Shown here: in pieces, positions 25,035 through 33,441 of the stretch | How the letters are laid out: each line of letters begins with the position of its first letter | Numbering within the stretch: the stretch's first letter is position 1 | Source: Nostoc sp. FACHB-973 | GTDB taxonomy: Bacteria > Cyanobacteriota > Cyanobacteriia > Cyanobacteriales > Nostocaceae | Direction: 5' to 3' | NCBI RefSeq assembly: GCF_014698115.1 | Contig: NZ_JACJSJ010000084.1 | Coordinates: 1 to 36,898 of the forward strand | Length of the DNA stretch: 36,898 nucleotides | Notes under the pieces: generated by a model | The model's input: the letters and a program-made list of their open reading frames with translations, nothing else | Databases searched by the model: none | Told to the model about the DNA's origin: nothing | Made by a program: the position numbers and the translations under genes

Positions 25035-26500
25035 GTCCAAAAGTCTACGCGCCCAATGTTCATTTATTTGCCTTTCATCTGCAAAAAAGCGCCAATGGCG
25101 ATAATGCAAATGATCAGGATAAACATTGGCTTTGGCAAACCTGCAATGAAATAATCCAGAAAATATTGCAGCCAAATTTTGATTTAATGCAATGGCTGGA
25201 TTTAGATAAAGACCTGGATAATCCCACTGTTTCTTTAATCAAAGCTGAGAAACAAATGGATATAGCTCCTATTGATAACGGTGAGATATATTTAGATAAC
25301 AACTCACCTTTATTAATCCAAGGGTTTGCCTATCCGCTCAGACTTTATGACAGTTATGGACTATGGCTAAATCTACGTCGTCCAGAAAACGAAAAGAATC
25401 AACGCACTGAAGATGTAGATATTCAAATTTTCCGAAAGCTGAATCCAGACAATTGCTTACTGTTGGAAGGAAATGACAACTTTCTCAATCAAACCCTGAT
25501 TCTTACTGCTTGGCTGTCATCAGAACACGACCCCCAAAACCAAAAAGCTTTGAAAACTTTAGCTGATGAATGTCTTGAAGCTTTCTTTCCCAACAATTAC
25601 CCCATTCCGCCATTTGCAGGTTCAGCTACTTTATTTGGCAGCCCGATTTTTGAATACGGATTGTTTAGCCAATTAACAAATTACCGCCATGTTTTAGTTT
25701 GGTTCTTCAGCCACCCAGAAGCCGAAGAAAAGTTTAATGAATATCAAGAACAATTATTAGATTTATTTTTCTTTCGCGCCAAAGTAGTCAAAGCCTTTCA
25801 AAAAAGCCGCGAAGTTTATGAAGATACAAATAAAGAATATCAAAAAATCGAAGCTGAAATCAATAATTTTAAACAAATTGATGCTCAACTATTAAATGAC
25901 GAAAAATTAGATAATTTAAGCCAAAAATTAAAAACTCTTCCCCAAATGGCATTAGACTATGCCAATTTATTACGATATCTAGAATCTTACCAAAACACCA
26001 TCGCCATCAATGGGCGAAACTATGCTGACAGACTGCAACAAATGCGCGGCATCGTCAAAGATGAAGATATTAGCTTCTTAGAAAAATTTAGCTTAGAAAA
26101 CAGTCCTGATTTCCAAGAACAAATCAAAGCAGAGTTGGGTTATTTTACTCATGGTTCCAGCTTACTAGACAAAGCGATCGCCTCCATCCGGGGACGCGTA
26201 GAAATAGACAGAGCAAAAAGCGATCGCTTAGCGGAAGATAAGAAAGAGAGAAGCGATCGCAATTTACAAATTACCATCTTAGCTGTCGGTACTGGCATTG
26301 GCGCTGGGGGAATCATGGTGTCTAGTTACGGTTTGGTGGAAAATGGCCATGACCCCATTCTCAAAGTTTTGCACACTCCGGTGACGAATCGCTTTACTGC
26401 TGCGATCGCCTACAGTTTACTTTTTGGCTTTGCGATCGGAATCTTAATTTGGGGTTGCGATCAACTTTGGCAGTCCCATAAGCGCAAGCGCCAGCAATAG
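25031..26500 (+). CDS. Coiled-coil protein with C-terminal membrane hairpin, putative effector of the CHAT unit
   Basis: 489 residues, no enzymatic motif recognised. The first about 230 residues form a mixed globular domain (APNVHLFAFHLQ near the start, FEYGLFSQLTNYRHVLVWFF near its end). Residues about 235-400 are charged and helical, probably coiled coil. Two membrane segments follow (about 412-434 and 454-476), the first Gly-rich (AVGTGIGAGGIMVSSYG), and then a basic tail (KRKRQQ). The Gly-rich first helix would suit a pore or membrane-damaging role, with the large cytosolic part as switch or protease target. The 4-base overlap with the small gene and the upstream CHAT gene support one functional unit. 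HIP1 sites in the 3' part show that it has resided in this lineage for some time. Confidence 0.82.
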   Translation: MSPKVYAPNVHLFAFHLQKSANGDNANDQDKHWLWQTCNEIIQKILQPNFDLMQWLDLDKDLDNPTVSLIKAEKQMDIAPIDNGEIYLDNNSPLLIQGFAYPLRLYDSYGLWLNLRRPENEKNQRTEDVDIQIFRKLNPDNCLLLEGNDNFLNQTLILTAWLSSEHDPQNQKALKTLADECLEAFFPNNYPIPPFAGSATLFGSPIFEYGLFSQLTNYRHVLVWFFSHPEAEEKFNEYQEQLLDLFFFRAKVVKAFQKSREVYEDTNKEYQKIEAEINNFKQIDAQLLNDEKLDNLSQKLKTLPQMALDYANLLRYLESYQNTIAINGRNYADRLQQMRGIVKDEDISFLEKFSLENSPDFQEQIKAELGYFTHGSSLLDKAIASIRGRVEIDRAKSDRLAEDKKERSDRNLQITILAVGTGIGAGGIMVSSYGLVENGHDPILKVLHTPVTNRFTAAIAYSLLFGFAIGILIWGCDQLWQSHKRKRQQ

Positions 26501-26615
26501 CCCAAGATTATCAGATCATGTCTGCCTAATCACTTATCAAAAAAATTCTCCGCGTCCCCGCATCAGCCTAAATCATAAGTCTTTTACCGGACATGATATG
26601 GTCGGTAGCTCTTTT

Positions 26616-29600
26616 TTAACGAACTCTGTGTTTCATGGGAATTTCTATCCAGAACTCACAGCCGTTACCAGGTTCAGAAACACACTTGATATTACCACCA
26701 TGTTTTTCCACAATAATTTGATAGCTAATAGATAGCCCCAAACCAGTACCATGACCAGGTTGCTTAGTAGTAAAGAAAGGTTCAAAAATACGCGATCGCA
26801 CCATTTCTGGAACACCACAACCGTTGTCTGCAATACAAATTAAAATAGTATTCCATTCTCGGACTTTTGTCCGAATCCATATTTTAGGATTCTCAATTAT
26901 TTGACCAAAATTTACTGAGTGTTCCAGAGCATCGATGGCATTATTGAGAATATTCATAAATACCTGATTCATCTGCGCTGCATAGCAGACCACCGGAGGT
27001 AAATCACCATATTCCTTAATTATTTCAATGGCAAAAGAATTAGTCTGTGGTTGTAGCCGATGTTGTAAAATTAACAAAGTACTGTCGATGCCTTCATGCA
27101 AATCAACGGGTTTCATTTCGGCTTCATCGAGTCGAGAAAAACTTCGTAAGGACAATACCAATTGAGAAATTCGGTCTGCACCCATTGTCATTGAAGTGAG
27201 AATTTTTGGTAAGTCATCGGCGATAAAATCTAAGTCTATTTCTGCTGCTTGCTTTTGAATTTCTGCTGTTATTTGTGGATGCTGTTTTTCATAGAAACGG
27301 AGTAATTTGAATAAATTTTCGGCATGTTCACTAACATAAGTGATATTCCCGTAAATGAAACTAATTGGATTGTTAATTTCATGTGCAATACCAGCAACTA
27401 ATTGTCCTAAGCCTGCCATTTTCTCGCTTTGAATCAACTGGCTTTGAGTCTGCTGTAATTCTTTGAGAGTTTGGGTGAGTTCTTCTTTTTGACGTTGAGT
27501 CTGTTCCAGTAATTCCGCTTGCTGAAGTCCTACTCCTAACTGAGTGCCAATCTGCATCAGCAAATCAACTTCATCTTCTTGCCAATCACGGGGTTTCATA
27601 TTTTGATATGCTGCTAGTAATCCCCAGAGTTTTTCCCCCTGAAAAATTGGCACAATCATATATGCCCTAGCCTGAATTAGCTCGATTAAGGCAATGTGAC
27701 AGACAGAATAATTAATCTTGTAAATATCCTTAATGACCAGTATTTTACCATTAGCAAAGTTTCCGCCTTGGGTCTTTTGCAAGTAATCATCTGCAATGGC
27801 ACTTACAAGTTCCCTGACTGGTATCCAACCTTGGGCTAAGGATTCAGCGACAAATTCCCCACTCCAATCAGCCCGGAATCGATAAATTGTCACTCTATCA
27901 ACTTCTAATAGCCGTCGGACTTCTTCTGTGCTGGTAGCAAAGATGGTGTTAATATCAAGAGATTGACGAATTTTCTCTACCGTTGCGGCTAAGGCTTTCT
28001 CCCTTTCAGCAGCTTTAGCCAGCTTCTGGGCTTGCACTTGCACCTGTCTCAAAGATTCAGCTTGCTGTAATGCTACCCCTAATTGGACACCAACTTGCGC
28101 CAGCAAGTTAATTTCCTCATCTTGCCAATAACGGGGCTGGGAGTTTTGATAAGCTACTAGCAATCCCCAAAGCTTTTCACCTTGAGAAATAGGTACAAAA
28201 ACCTCATTACGTGCATACTTACCTGCTTGAGTTCCTTGCACAAGAACACCTTCCGTCACAGGCTGGGGCTTAACCACTGGCGTCCAGCCATCAACAATGG
28301 AATCAGCAACAAATTCGCCACTCCAATCAGGATAAAAGCGATAAATTGCTACTCGTTCTACTTCTAATAACCGTCGGACTTCTTGAGTAGTGGTTTTAAA
28401 AATAGCTTCAATTTCCAGCGACTGACGAATTTTTTCGACGGTGTTGGCTAACGCCCTTTGCCTTTCAGCAGCTTTGCTAATCTGTGCTGCTTGGAGTTGC
28501 ATTTGTTGTAAAAATTCCGCTTGCTGCAAAGCTACACCCAGTTGGGTACTAACTTGGGTGAGCAAGTAAACTTCATCTTCTTGCCAATCACGAGTTCCGG
28601 CATTCTGGTATACTGCTAGCAAGCCCCAGAGCTTTTGACCGTGGTAAATAGCAATAATCGCGTAAGCTTTTGCTTGATAAATTTCTAAAATTTTAATGTA
28701 GCAGTCGCTAAAGCCTGCATTGTAAATATCATTACAAATACGGTATACTTCACTTCTGCTAAAGCGACCTCCTGACGTTTCTTGTAAGTAGGTATCAGCA
28801 ACTGGGGGTTTAGCTAAATCTTTAGCACTACATTCGCTGATGTTTTCGCTCAATTCTGGCTGGCGCGATTGCTCATCTATCAGCGATATCCAACCCTCTG
28901 CCACTGATTCAAAGACAAATTTACCACTCCAATCTGCATTGAAGCGATAAATCGCCACGCGATCGGCATTTAGTAACTGTCTAAGTTCTGCGGTACTGGT
29001 GCGGAAAATGCTTTCCAAGTCCAGGGATTGACGAATTTTCTCAATAGTTATGGCTATAGTTCTCTGCCATTCTGCTGCTTTTTCTTTAGCTTTTGCTTGT
29101 GCTAGTTGTGCCGATTGTAGCTTCACTTGTTCTAAGTAATCTGCTTGTTGTAAAGCTACTCCTAGATGTTCAGCAATTAGTTGCACAAACTCAATTTCTG
29201 ATGCTTCCCATTGCCGAGGACTATGACACTGATGAATACACAATAATCCCCATAAATCTTTACCTTTCAACAAGGGAGCAACTATATTGGCGCGTACCTG
29301 AAATCTTTCCAGAATCTGGACGTAACAATCACTGGCGCTAGCTTGATAAATATCAGCTGTTGCTTTAATTCGGCCTTGCTGATATAGTCCTGCAAATTCC
29401 TCGGCAAAGCAGTGATCCCGTAGTTTGGCTGCTAGTGCTGAACTCCATTCACCTCCCACATCTTCATAGATAAATTCTCCTTCCCATGCCAAATCAGGAT
29501 AAAAACGAAACACACCGACGCGATCGCTTTTCAGAAGCTGGCGGACTTCAGTAACTGTAATTTTAAAAATCGCGTCTATATCTAAAGATTCACGAATTCG

Positions 29601-29723
29601 GGCAACAACTCCCGACAAAGCTTTTTGTTGCTCATTCTGACGCCAGGAGAATGTGACATCACAATGAGATTCTTGCTGTTCTGAATTTGGTTCTATGGGT
29701 TGAATAATAGAGGAGTTTTCCAT
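26616..29723 (-). CDS. Four-GAF sensor histidine kinase, possible photoreceptor
   Basis: 1035 residues, soluble. Four GAF domains (about 38-195, 225-405, 425-555 and 580-735) are joined by repeated helices (for example EKIRQSLDI). They are followed by a histidine kinase module with GIAHEINNP (His781), N-box MNQVFMNILNNAIDAL, DNGCG and GTGLGLSISYQIIVEKHGG. GAF1 has DIYQASASDCYVQILERFQV with WGLLCIHQC, close to the bilin-binding pocket of cyanobacteriochromes; the attachment Cys would be Cys133. GAF2 (Cys341 in SDCY) and GAF4 (Cys675 in SVCH) have a Cys at the same place, while GAF3 lacks this segment and is shorter. Many cyanobacterial GAF kinases with this look have not been shown to bind bilin, so light sensing is an inference. 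The kinase end matches that of the giant kinase at 11299 and of the remnant at 30611. Confidence 0.94.
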   Translation of the reverse strand: MENSSIIQPIEPNSEQQESHCDVTFSWRQNEQQKALSGVVARIRESLDIDAIFKITVTEVRQLLKSDRVGVFRFYPDLAWEGEFIYEDVGGEWSSALAAKLRDHCFAEEFAGLYQQGRIKATADIYQASASDCYVQILERFQVRANIVAPLLKGKDLWGLLCIHQCHSPRQWEASEIEFVQLIAEHLGVALQQADYLEQVKLQSAQLAQAKAKEKAAEWQRTIAITIEKIRQSLDLESIFRTSTAELRQLLNADRVAIYRFNADWSGKFVFESVAEGWISLIDEQSRQPELSENISECSAKDLAKPPVADTYLQETSGGRFSRSEVYRICNDIYNAGFSDCYIKILEIYQAKAYAIIAIYHGQKLWGLLAVYQNAGTRDWQEDEVYLLTQVSTQLGVALQQAEFLQQMQLQAAQISKAAERQRALANTVEKIRQSLEIEAIFKTTTQEVRRLLEVERVAIYRFYPDWSGEFVADSIVDGWTPVVKPQPVTEGVLVQGTQAGKYARNEVFVPISQGEKLWGLLVAYQNSQPRYWQDEEINLLAQVGVQLGVALQQAESLRQVQVQAQKLAKAAEREKALAATVEKIRQSLDINTIFATSTEEVRRLLEVDRVTIYRFRADWSGEFVAESLAQGWIPVRELVSAIADDYLQKTQGGNFANGKILVIKDIYKINYSVCHIALIELIQARAYMIVPIFQGEKLWGLLAAYQNMKPRDWQEDEVDLLMQIGTQLGVGLQQAELLEQTQRQKEELTQTLKELQQTQSQLIQSEKMAGLGQLVAGIAHEINNPISFIYGNITYVSEHAENLFKLLRFYEKQHPQITAEIQKQAAEIDLDFIADDLPKILTSMTMGADRISQLVLSLRSFSRLDEAEMKPVDLHEGIDSTLLILQHRLQPQTNSFAIEIIKEYGDLPPVVCYAAQMNQVFMNILNNAIDALEHSVNFGQIIENPKIWIRTKVREWNTILICIADNGCGVPEMVRSRIFEPFFTTKQPGHGTGLGLSISYQIIVEKHGGNIKCVSEPGNGCEFWIEIPMKHRVR

Positions 29724-30025
29724 TCCCTGGGGAATTTTAAATATTAAAAGTTCTCCATCTCATAATTCCCTCAACCATCGCAAAGGTAACAATTACCTGT
29801 CTAAAAGGGACTGGGGATTGGGGATTAGGGACTGGGAATTCGATGAAGAGTGCTGAGTGCTGTACATGGATAGCGGGGCGTTGAGCCATTGCTGAGTGCT
29901 AATAAGCTGTCGCACATTTAAATTTGATAATTTAGCGCTTGAAACCGTTTCCTGTCTTAAATTGCCTTGTAAAACTAAATGACGAACAGCTTACCAATTT
30001 GAAAAAAATGCCACAAATACACTGG

Positions 30026-30053
30026 GTAGGGTAGCACAGCGGTGCTACCCTAC
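30026..30053. repeat. 28-bp palindromic repeat
   Basis: GTAGGGTAGCAC, AGCG, GTGCTACCCTAC. Variant of the 29-bp family. Confidence 0.8.
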
Positions 30054-30090
30054 AGATGATCAATGTGTTGCAAAGATTGTATAAAATAAT

Positions 30091-30119
30091 GTAGGGACAT
30101 GATAATAGCATGTCCCTAC
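30091..30119 (-). terminator. Palindrome downstream of the petN pair, possible terminator
   Basis: GTAGGGACATG and CATGTCCCTAC pair over 11 bp. On the minus strand it follows the small membrane gene by about 27 bases and is followed by ATTATTTTA. It also has the GTAG/CTAC ends of the dispersed palindrome family. Confidence 0.5.
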
Positions 30120-30145
30120 AAAAAGATTTTTCAACGACGAGCGGA

Positions 30146-30310
30146 TTATCGGCGCTTGGGAGTGGTGCTGCCAGTGGTGCGTTTTTCTTCATCTCGACGA
30201 CGGCGATCGCGCCAATCTGCCAGGGTCAAATAACCAATACCACCAGTGACTACTACGAGCAGCACTACAGCAACTAAAGCCAAAATACTCAGGAATGGAC
30301 TTTCTACCAT
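30146..30310 (-). CDS. 54-residue single-span membrane protein next to petN
   Basis: Begins MVESPFLSILALVAVVLLVV, a single membrane segment (about 5-29), followed by a strongly basic tail (DWRDRRRRDEEKR, ending PKRR) that should stay in the cytoplasm or stroma-like side. Its start codon is only 4 bases after the petN stop, so the two are cotranscribed and it may be part of, or help assemble, a thylakoid complex. I do not recognise a named family. Confidence 0.8.
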   Translation of the reverse strand: MVESPFLSILALVAVVLLVVVTGGIGYLTLADWRDRRRRDEEKRTTGSTTPKRR

Positions 30311-30314
30311 ACCT

Positions 30315-30404
30315 CTACAGTCCGTTACGTCCCCAGACTACCATTGCAATTGACCAAGTGAACACAACTAACAGTGATACCCAACCTAGTGTCAAAATCT
30401 CCAT
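30315..30404 (-). CDS. petN: Cytochrome b6f complex subunit PetN
   Basis: 29 residues: MEILTLGWVSLLVVFTWSIA then MVVWGRNGL, essentially the canonical PetN. It is a single-span thylakoid protein needed for stability of the cytochrome b6f complex, which passes electrons from plastoquinol to plastocyanin or cytochrome c6. It is the first gene of a pair with the 54-residue membrane protein. A TATGAT sequence about 40 bases upstream on the minus strand could be a -10 box. Confidence 0.96.
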   Translation of the reverse strand: MEILTLGWVSLLVVFTWSIAMVVWGRNGL

Positions 30405-30610
30405 AGTCCCACTTTTCAAATAATTACAAAAGGTTTCTAATGTTTATCATACAGGGATTGGGCAGCTCAGACTTTTTTATCAATGATATTGTAAGTTTTG
30501 CAGGCTATGTCTACGACAGGCTACGCCTACGCAAATTAGACACCATCTTTATCTTGGTGGGTTGATATTTTAAGTAATCATGAAAACGAGTATAAAAAAG
30601 TAGCGATCGC

Positions 30611-31071
30611 ACTAAGGCTTTGCAACAAGCCCAAGTCAAACTGGTACAGCAAGAGAAACTATCAACACTCGGAGAATTAATTGCTGGTATGGGCAAATGA
30701 ATCAAGTATTTATGAATATTCTAGCAAACGCAATTGATGCCCTGGACGAAGCTATAATGCAAGGCAAAATGAGCAATATAATTCCTCAAATTCAAATTAC
30801 AACAACAATAGATTCTGAACAATTTGCGATCATTCAGATTGTTGACAATGGGATTGGTATTCCTGAACGGCTGAAAAAACGCTTGTTTGAGCCGTTCTTT
30901 ACCACAAAAACCGTTGCTAAAGGCACTGAGCTTGGCTTGTCGATCGCCTATCAAATAGTTGTAGAAAAACACAAAGGTGTATTAGAGGTGAACTCTCACC
31001 CTAGTATGGGAACCGAATTTATCATCAAAATTCCCACATCAAAGCAGGATTTAATTACAAAATTACTCTAG
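30611..31071 (+). pseudogene. Remnant of a sensor histidine kinase
   Basis: The 5' piece reads KALQQAQVKLVQQEKLSTLG then ELIAGMGK and a stop. This is the helix before the H-box, cut exactly where VAHEINNP should follow. The next piece, in another frame from 30697, resumes at the N-box (MNQVFMNILANAIDALDE) and runs to the end of the ATPase domain. So the phospho-acceptor His and about 100 codons are deleted with a frameshift at the joint. The G2 box is also worn: GTELGLSI for GTGLGLSI, EKHKG for EKHGG. It is closest to the kinase modules at 11299 and 26616. The 124-residue C-terminal frame is still open and could be expressed, but it cannot work as a kinase. Confidence 0.87.
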
Positions 31072-31179
31072 TATTTATCATACTGGGGACTGGGGACTGG
31101 GTAATGGGTAAACTTTCAATTCCCAATTACCAATTACCAATCCGCAATCCCCAATCGCCAATCCCTAATTTCTTTACGA

Positions 31180-31641
31180 GTGAACACAATTTCAAATCCT
31201 CAATTAATGGCAGAACGCCTAGAATCTCTCAAGGCTGGGATAATTGCAGGTTTTTTCCTATTTTCTGGCTTTGTTATCACTAGTCTTTTAAAGACTTTTG
31301 TCCTGGCAAAGTATTTTCCGATACTCGCAAGTCTACAAAGTGATGTTAATTGGCACTTGTGGGTGAATGCTGCTGTTGCAACTTTTACTGGTTTTCTGTT
31401 TGGCGTCACTTACCGCTATATCATCCGCACAGATAAAAATCCTCAACTCAAATCCGGTGGTGTGCTGGCTTTTGGTTTGGTGCGTGGATTAACCCAAATA
31501 GAACTTGGATGGAATTTTCACAGCACAATTTGGCCTTTTTTGGTGTTAGCGGCAGAAAGTGTATTGTGGTTTGGAATAGCAGCGATCGCTCTTAATATCG
31601 CTATGCAACTGAATTGGGTTAAACCTTTTCCATCAACCTAA
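31180..31641 (+). CDS. Conserved multi-span membrane protein of unknown function
   Basis: 153 residues from GTG at 31180; an ATG at residue 10 (31207) is an alternative. About four membrane segments are visible: KAGIIAGFFLFSGFVITSLL, AAVATFTGFLFGVTY, a Gly-rich amphipathic stretch (GGVLAFGLVRGLTQIELG), and FLVLAAESVLWFGIAAIAL. It looks like a family confined to cyanobacteria, but I have no name or function for it. It stands alone after the kinase remnant, with a CCAATTACCAATTACC repeat (about 31118-31150) just upstream. Confidence 0.8.
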   Translation: MNTISNPQLMAERLESLKAGIIAGFFLFSGFVITSLLKTFVLAKYFPILASLQSDVNWHLWVNAAVATFTGFLFGVTYRYIIRTDKNPQLKSGGVLAFGLVRGLTQIELGWNFHSTIWPFLVLAAESVLWFGIAAIALNIAMQLNWVKPFPST

Positions 31642-31818
31642 GTACGGTAGCACATCTGTACTACGCTACAGCGGATTGTGCTTCAAATAGATGAAAAAAA
31701 TTGTAAGCATCTTAATTGTGTAGTACATTAAATATAATTATGCTACAAAAGTGATTGCGCAAGGTGAAAAACCTGTATAAATAACTACTAATATTAATTA
31801 AAATCTCTATTACCTGAT

Positions 31819-32388
31819 ATGAAAACTAAAAGATCCCACTATTATTTGATAGTTGATTTGGAGGCTACATGCTGTGACAGTGGCACTGTTCCCCGTCATC
31901 AAATGGAAATCATCGAAATCGGTGCAGTGATGCTCAATCGAGCAACTTGGGAAATTGATTCAGAGTTTCAGCAATTTATCCAACCTGTTAGACATCCACA
32001 TCTGACAGTTTTTTGCACAGAATTGACTAGTATTCGCCAGCAAGATGTTGATGAAGCACCAAAATTTATAGAGGCGATTTCTCGCTTTAAAGAATGGATT
32101 GATTTATTTCCCAATCATATTTTTTGTTCTTGGGGTAATTACGATAAAAAGCAATTTATTCAAGATTGCGCCTTTCATAATTTTCCTTATCCTTTTAGTT
32201 CAGAACACATAAACATCAAAGAAGAATTTTCCCAATACCTTGGCGTGTCTAAAAAATTTGGTATGGCACAAGCTCTCAATGAGTTGGGAATAGAATTTAA
32301 AGGGACACATCATCGTGGCATTGATGATGCCCGTAACATTGCATCTATCTACAGACATATGGGGACTGGGGATTGGGGTGAGGGATGA
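31819..32388 (+). CDS. DEDDh 3'-5' exonuclease (ERI-1-like)
   Basis: 189 residues. The catalytic residues of the DEDDh class are visible: Asp13 and Glu15 (VDLEATCC), Asp109 (WGNYDKKQF), His165 and Asp170 (HHRGIDDARN). The pattern is nearest the ERI-1/KapD branch, which trims RNA or single-stranded DNA from the 3' end with two metal ions. The last residues, GTGDWGEG, come from a GGGGACTGGGGATTGGGG repeat that has replaced or extended the original C-terminus. It is not in an obvious operon. Confidence 0.9.
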   Translation: MKTKRSHYYLIVDLEATCCDSGTVPRHQMEIIEIGAVMLNRATWEIDSEFQQFIQPVRHPHLTVFCTELTSIRQQDVDEAPKFIEAISRFKEWIDLFPNHIFCSWGNYDKKQFIQDCAFHNFPYPFSSEHINIKEEFSQYLGVSKKFGMAQALNELGIEFKGTHHRGIDDARNIASIYRHMGTGDWGEG

Positions 32389-32399
32389 GGGAGGTAAGA

Positions 32400-32492
32400 G
32401 AGCAGGGGGAGCAGGGGGAGCAGGGGAGGCAGGGGGAGAAAGAATAACCAATGCCCAATGCCCAATGCCCAATGCCCCATGCCCAATGCCCA
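32400..32492. repeat. Adjacent short tandem repeats GGGGGAGCA and CAATGCC
   Basis: 32400-32440 has about four AGCAGGGGG units. 32448-32492 has six CCAATGC heptamers. They separate the convergent exonuclease and serine hydrolase genes. Confidence 0.88.
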
Positions 32493-32499
32493 ATCCCTT

Positions 32500-33432
32500 T
32501 TACAAACTGCTAATTGCTTCTGCAACTAACTTGGAAACAAAGGGCAAAATTTCACGATTCTTAGCCTGGGCTTTGCCTTCAGTAAATACTACTAAAAGGT
32601 AGGGGCGCTGGTTTGGTAACTCAATATACGCGGCATCATGGCGAACTTGACTTGTCCAACCGGCCTTTGACCAAATTTGGGCATCTTTAGTCAGTCCACC
32701 GCCCAAAAAACCTGTTACTTGATCTTCCTCGAAATAAGTGGGCAAATCTTGGAGATTGCGTTTGAGTAAAGCCATCATCGCTTGCGATCGCGCACTTGAA
32801 ACTGCGACTCCGCCGATAATACTATGCAGTAGTCTGGCGATCGCATTTGTGGTCAACATATTACGATTGTCCAGTAACTCTCCCACAAACGCCCGCTCCC
32901 GTCCATAGGGACCATCACCCCAAGTTTTTTGACAGACGTTAATCGTCTCCATTTCTTCCCATCCCAAGGATTGGTAATAGCGGTTAACGATATTACGCTG
33001 ATATTTCCAGGTTTCAAATGGGGCTGCTGGTAGTTCTGGGCCTGAGGTAGTGCCACTGAGAATGTCCACAACCAAGCTGGTAGCATCATTACTAGAGTCT
33101 ACAATCATATCCCGCAAGGCTCGCTCCAACTCCTTAGAAGTTTGGCTCATGCCTTTTTCCAGCCATTCATTTACTGCTACCAAGTAAAATAATTTGACTA
33201 CACTTGCAGGATAAATCCGTTCAACACCGCGATAATTAAAACCCCGAACTGGGTGATTCCAAAAAGCGTTGGGAGTCAGGGCACCGCCAGTATTTACCGG
33301 CACAGGTGGATCGTAAACAACCCAAGTCAAGGCAATTTGATTGCGGGCTAAGGAGGGAAATGCTGCCCAAGTTGCATCTAAAATGCCATTACCAAGATTT
33401 TCGAGTTGTTCGTCTTTATTAAAAAAAATCAT
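32500..33432 (-). CDS. Serine hydrolase of the class A beta-lactamase fold
   Basis: 310 residues. The nucleophile motif PASVVK (Ser77, Lys80) and SSN (113-115, the SDN loop) are present, but the third box is SKAGW (Lys256) rather than KTG. NMLTTNAIARLL resembles the usual helix of the fold. No signal peptide is seen, so a cytoplasmic or non-classical location is possible. Such proteins may be penicillin-binding-protein-like or lactamase-like; resistance cannot be inferred. It is arranged head to head with the NlpC/P60 gene, 9 bases between start codons, which suggests a shared role in peptidoglycan turnover. Confidence 0.85.
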   Translation of the reverse strand: MIFFNKDEQLENLGNGILDATWAAFPSLARNQIALTWVVYDPPVPVNTGGALTPNAFWNHPVRGFNYRGVERIYPASVVKLFYLVAVNEWLEKGMSQTSKELERALRDMIVDSSNDATSLVVDILSGTTSGPELPAAPFETWKYQRNIVNRYYQSLGWEEMETINVCQKTWGDGPYGRERAFVGELLDNRNMLTTNAIARLLHSIIGGVAVSSARSQAMMALLKRNLQDLPTYFEEDQVTGFLGGGLTKDAQIWSKAGWTSQVRHDAAYIELPNQRPYLLVVFTEGKAQAKNREILPFVSKLVAEAISSL

Positions 33433-33441
33433 TCTTGAATA

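Larger units (their letters stand above)
29724..30145. other. Spacer with two palindromes
   Basis: Between the four-GAF kinase and the petN pair. It contains GGGACTGGGGATTGGGGATTA repeats (29812-29840), the palindrome at 30026-30053 and the palindrome at 30091-30119. No gene is visible. Confidence 0.6.
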
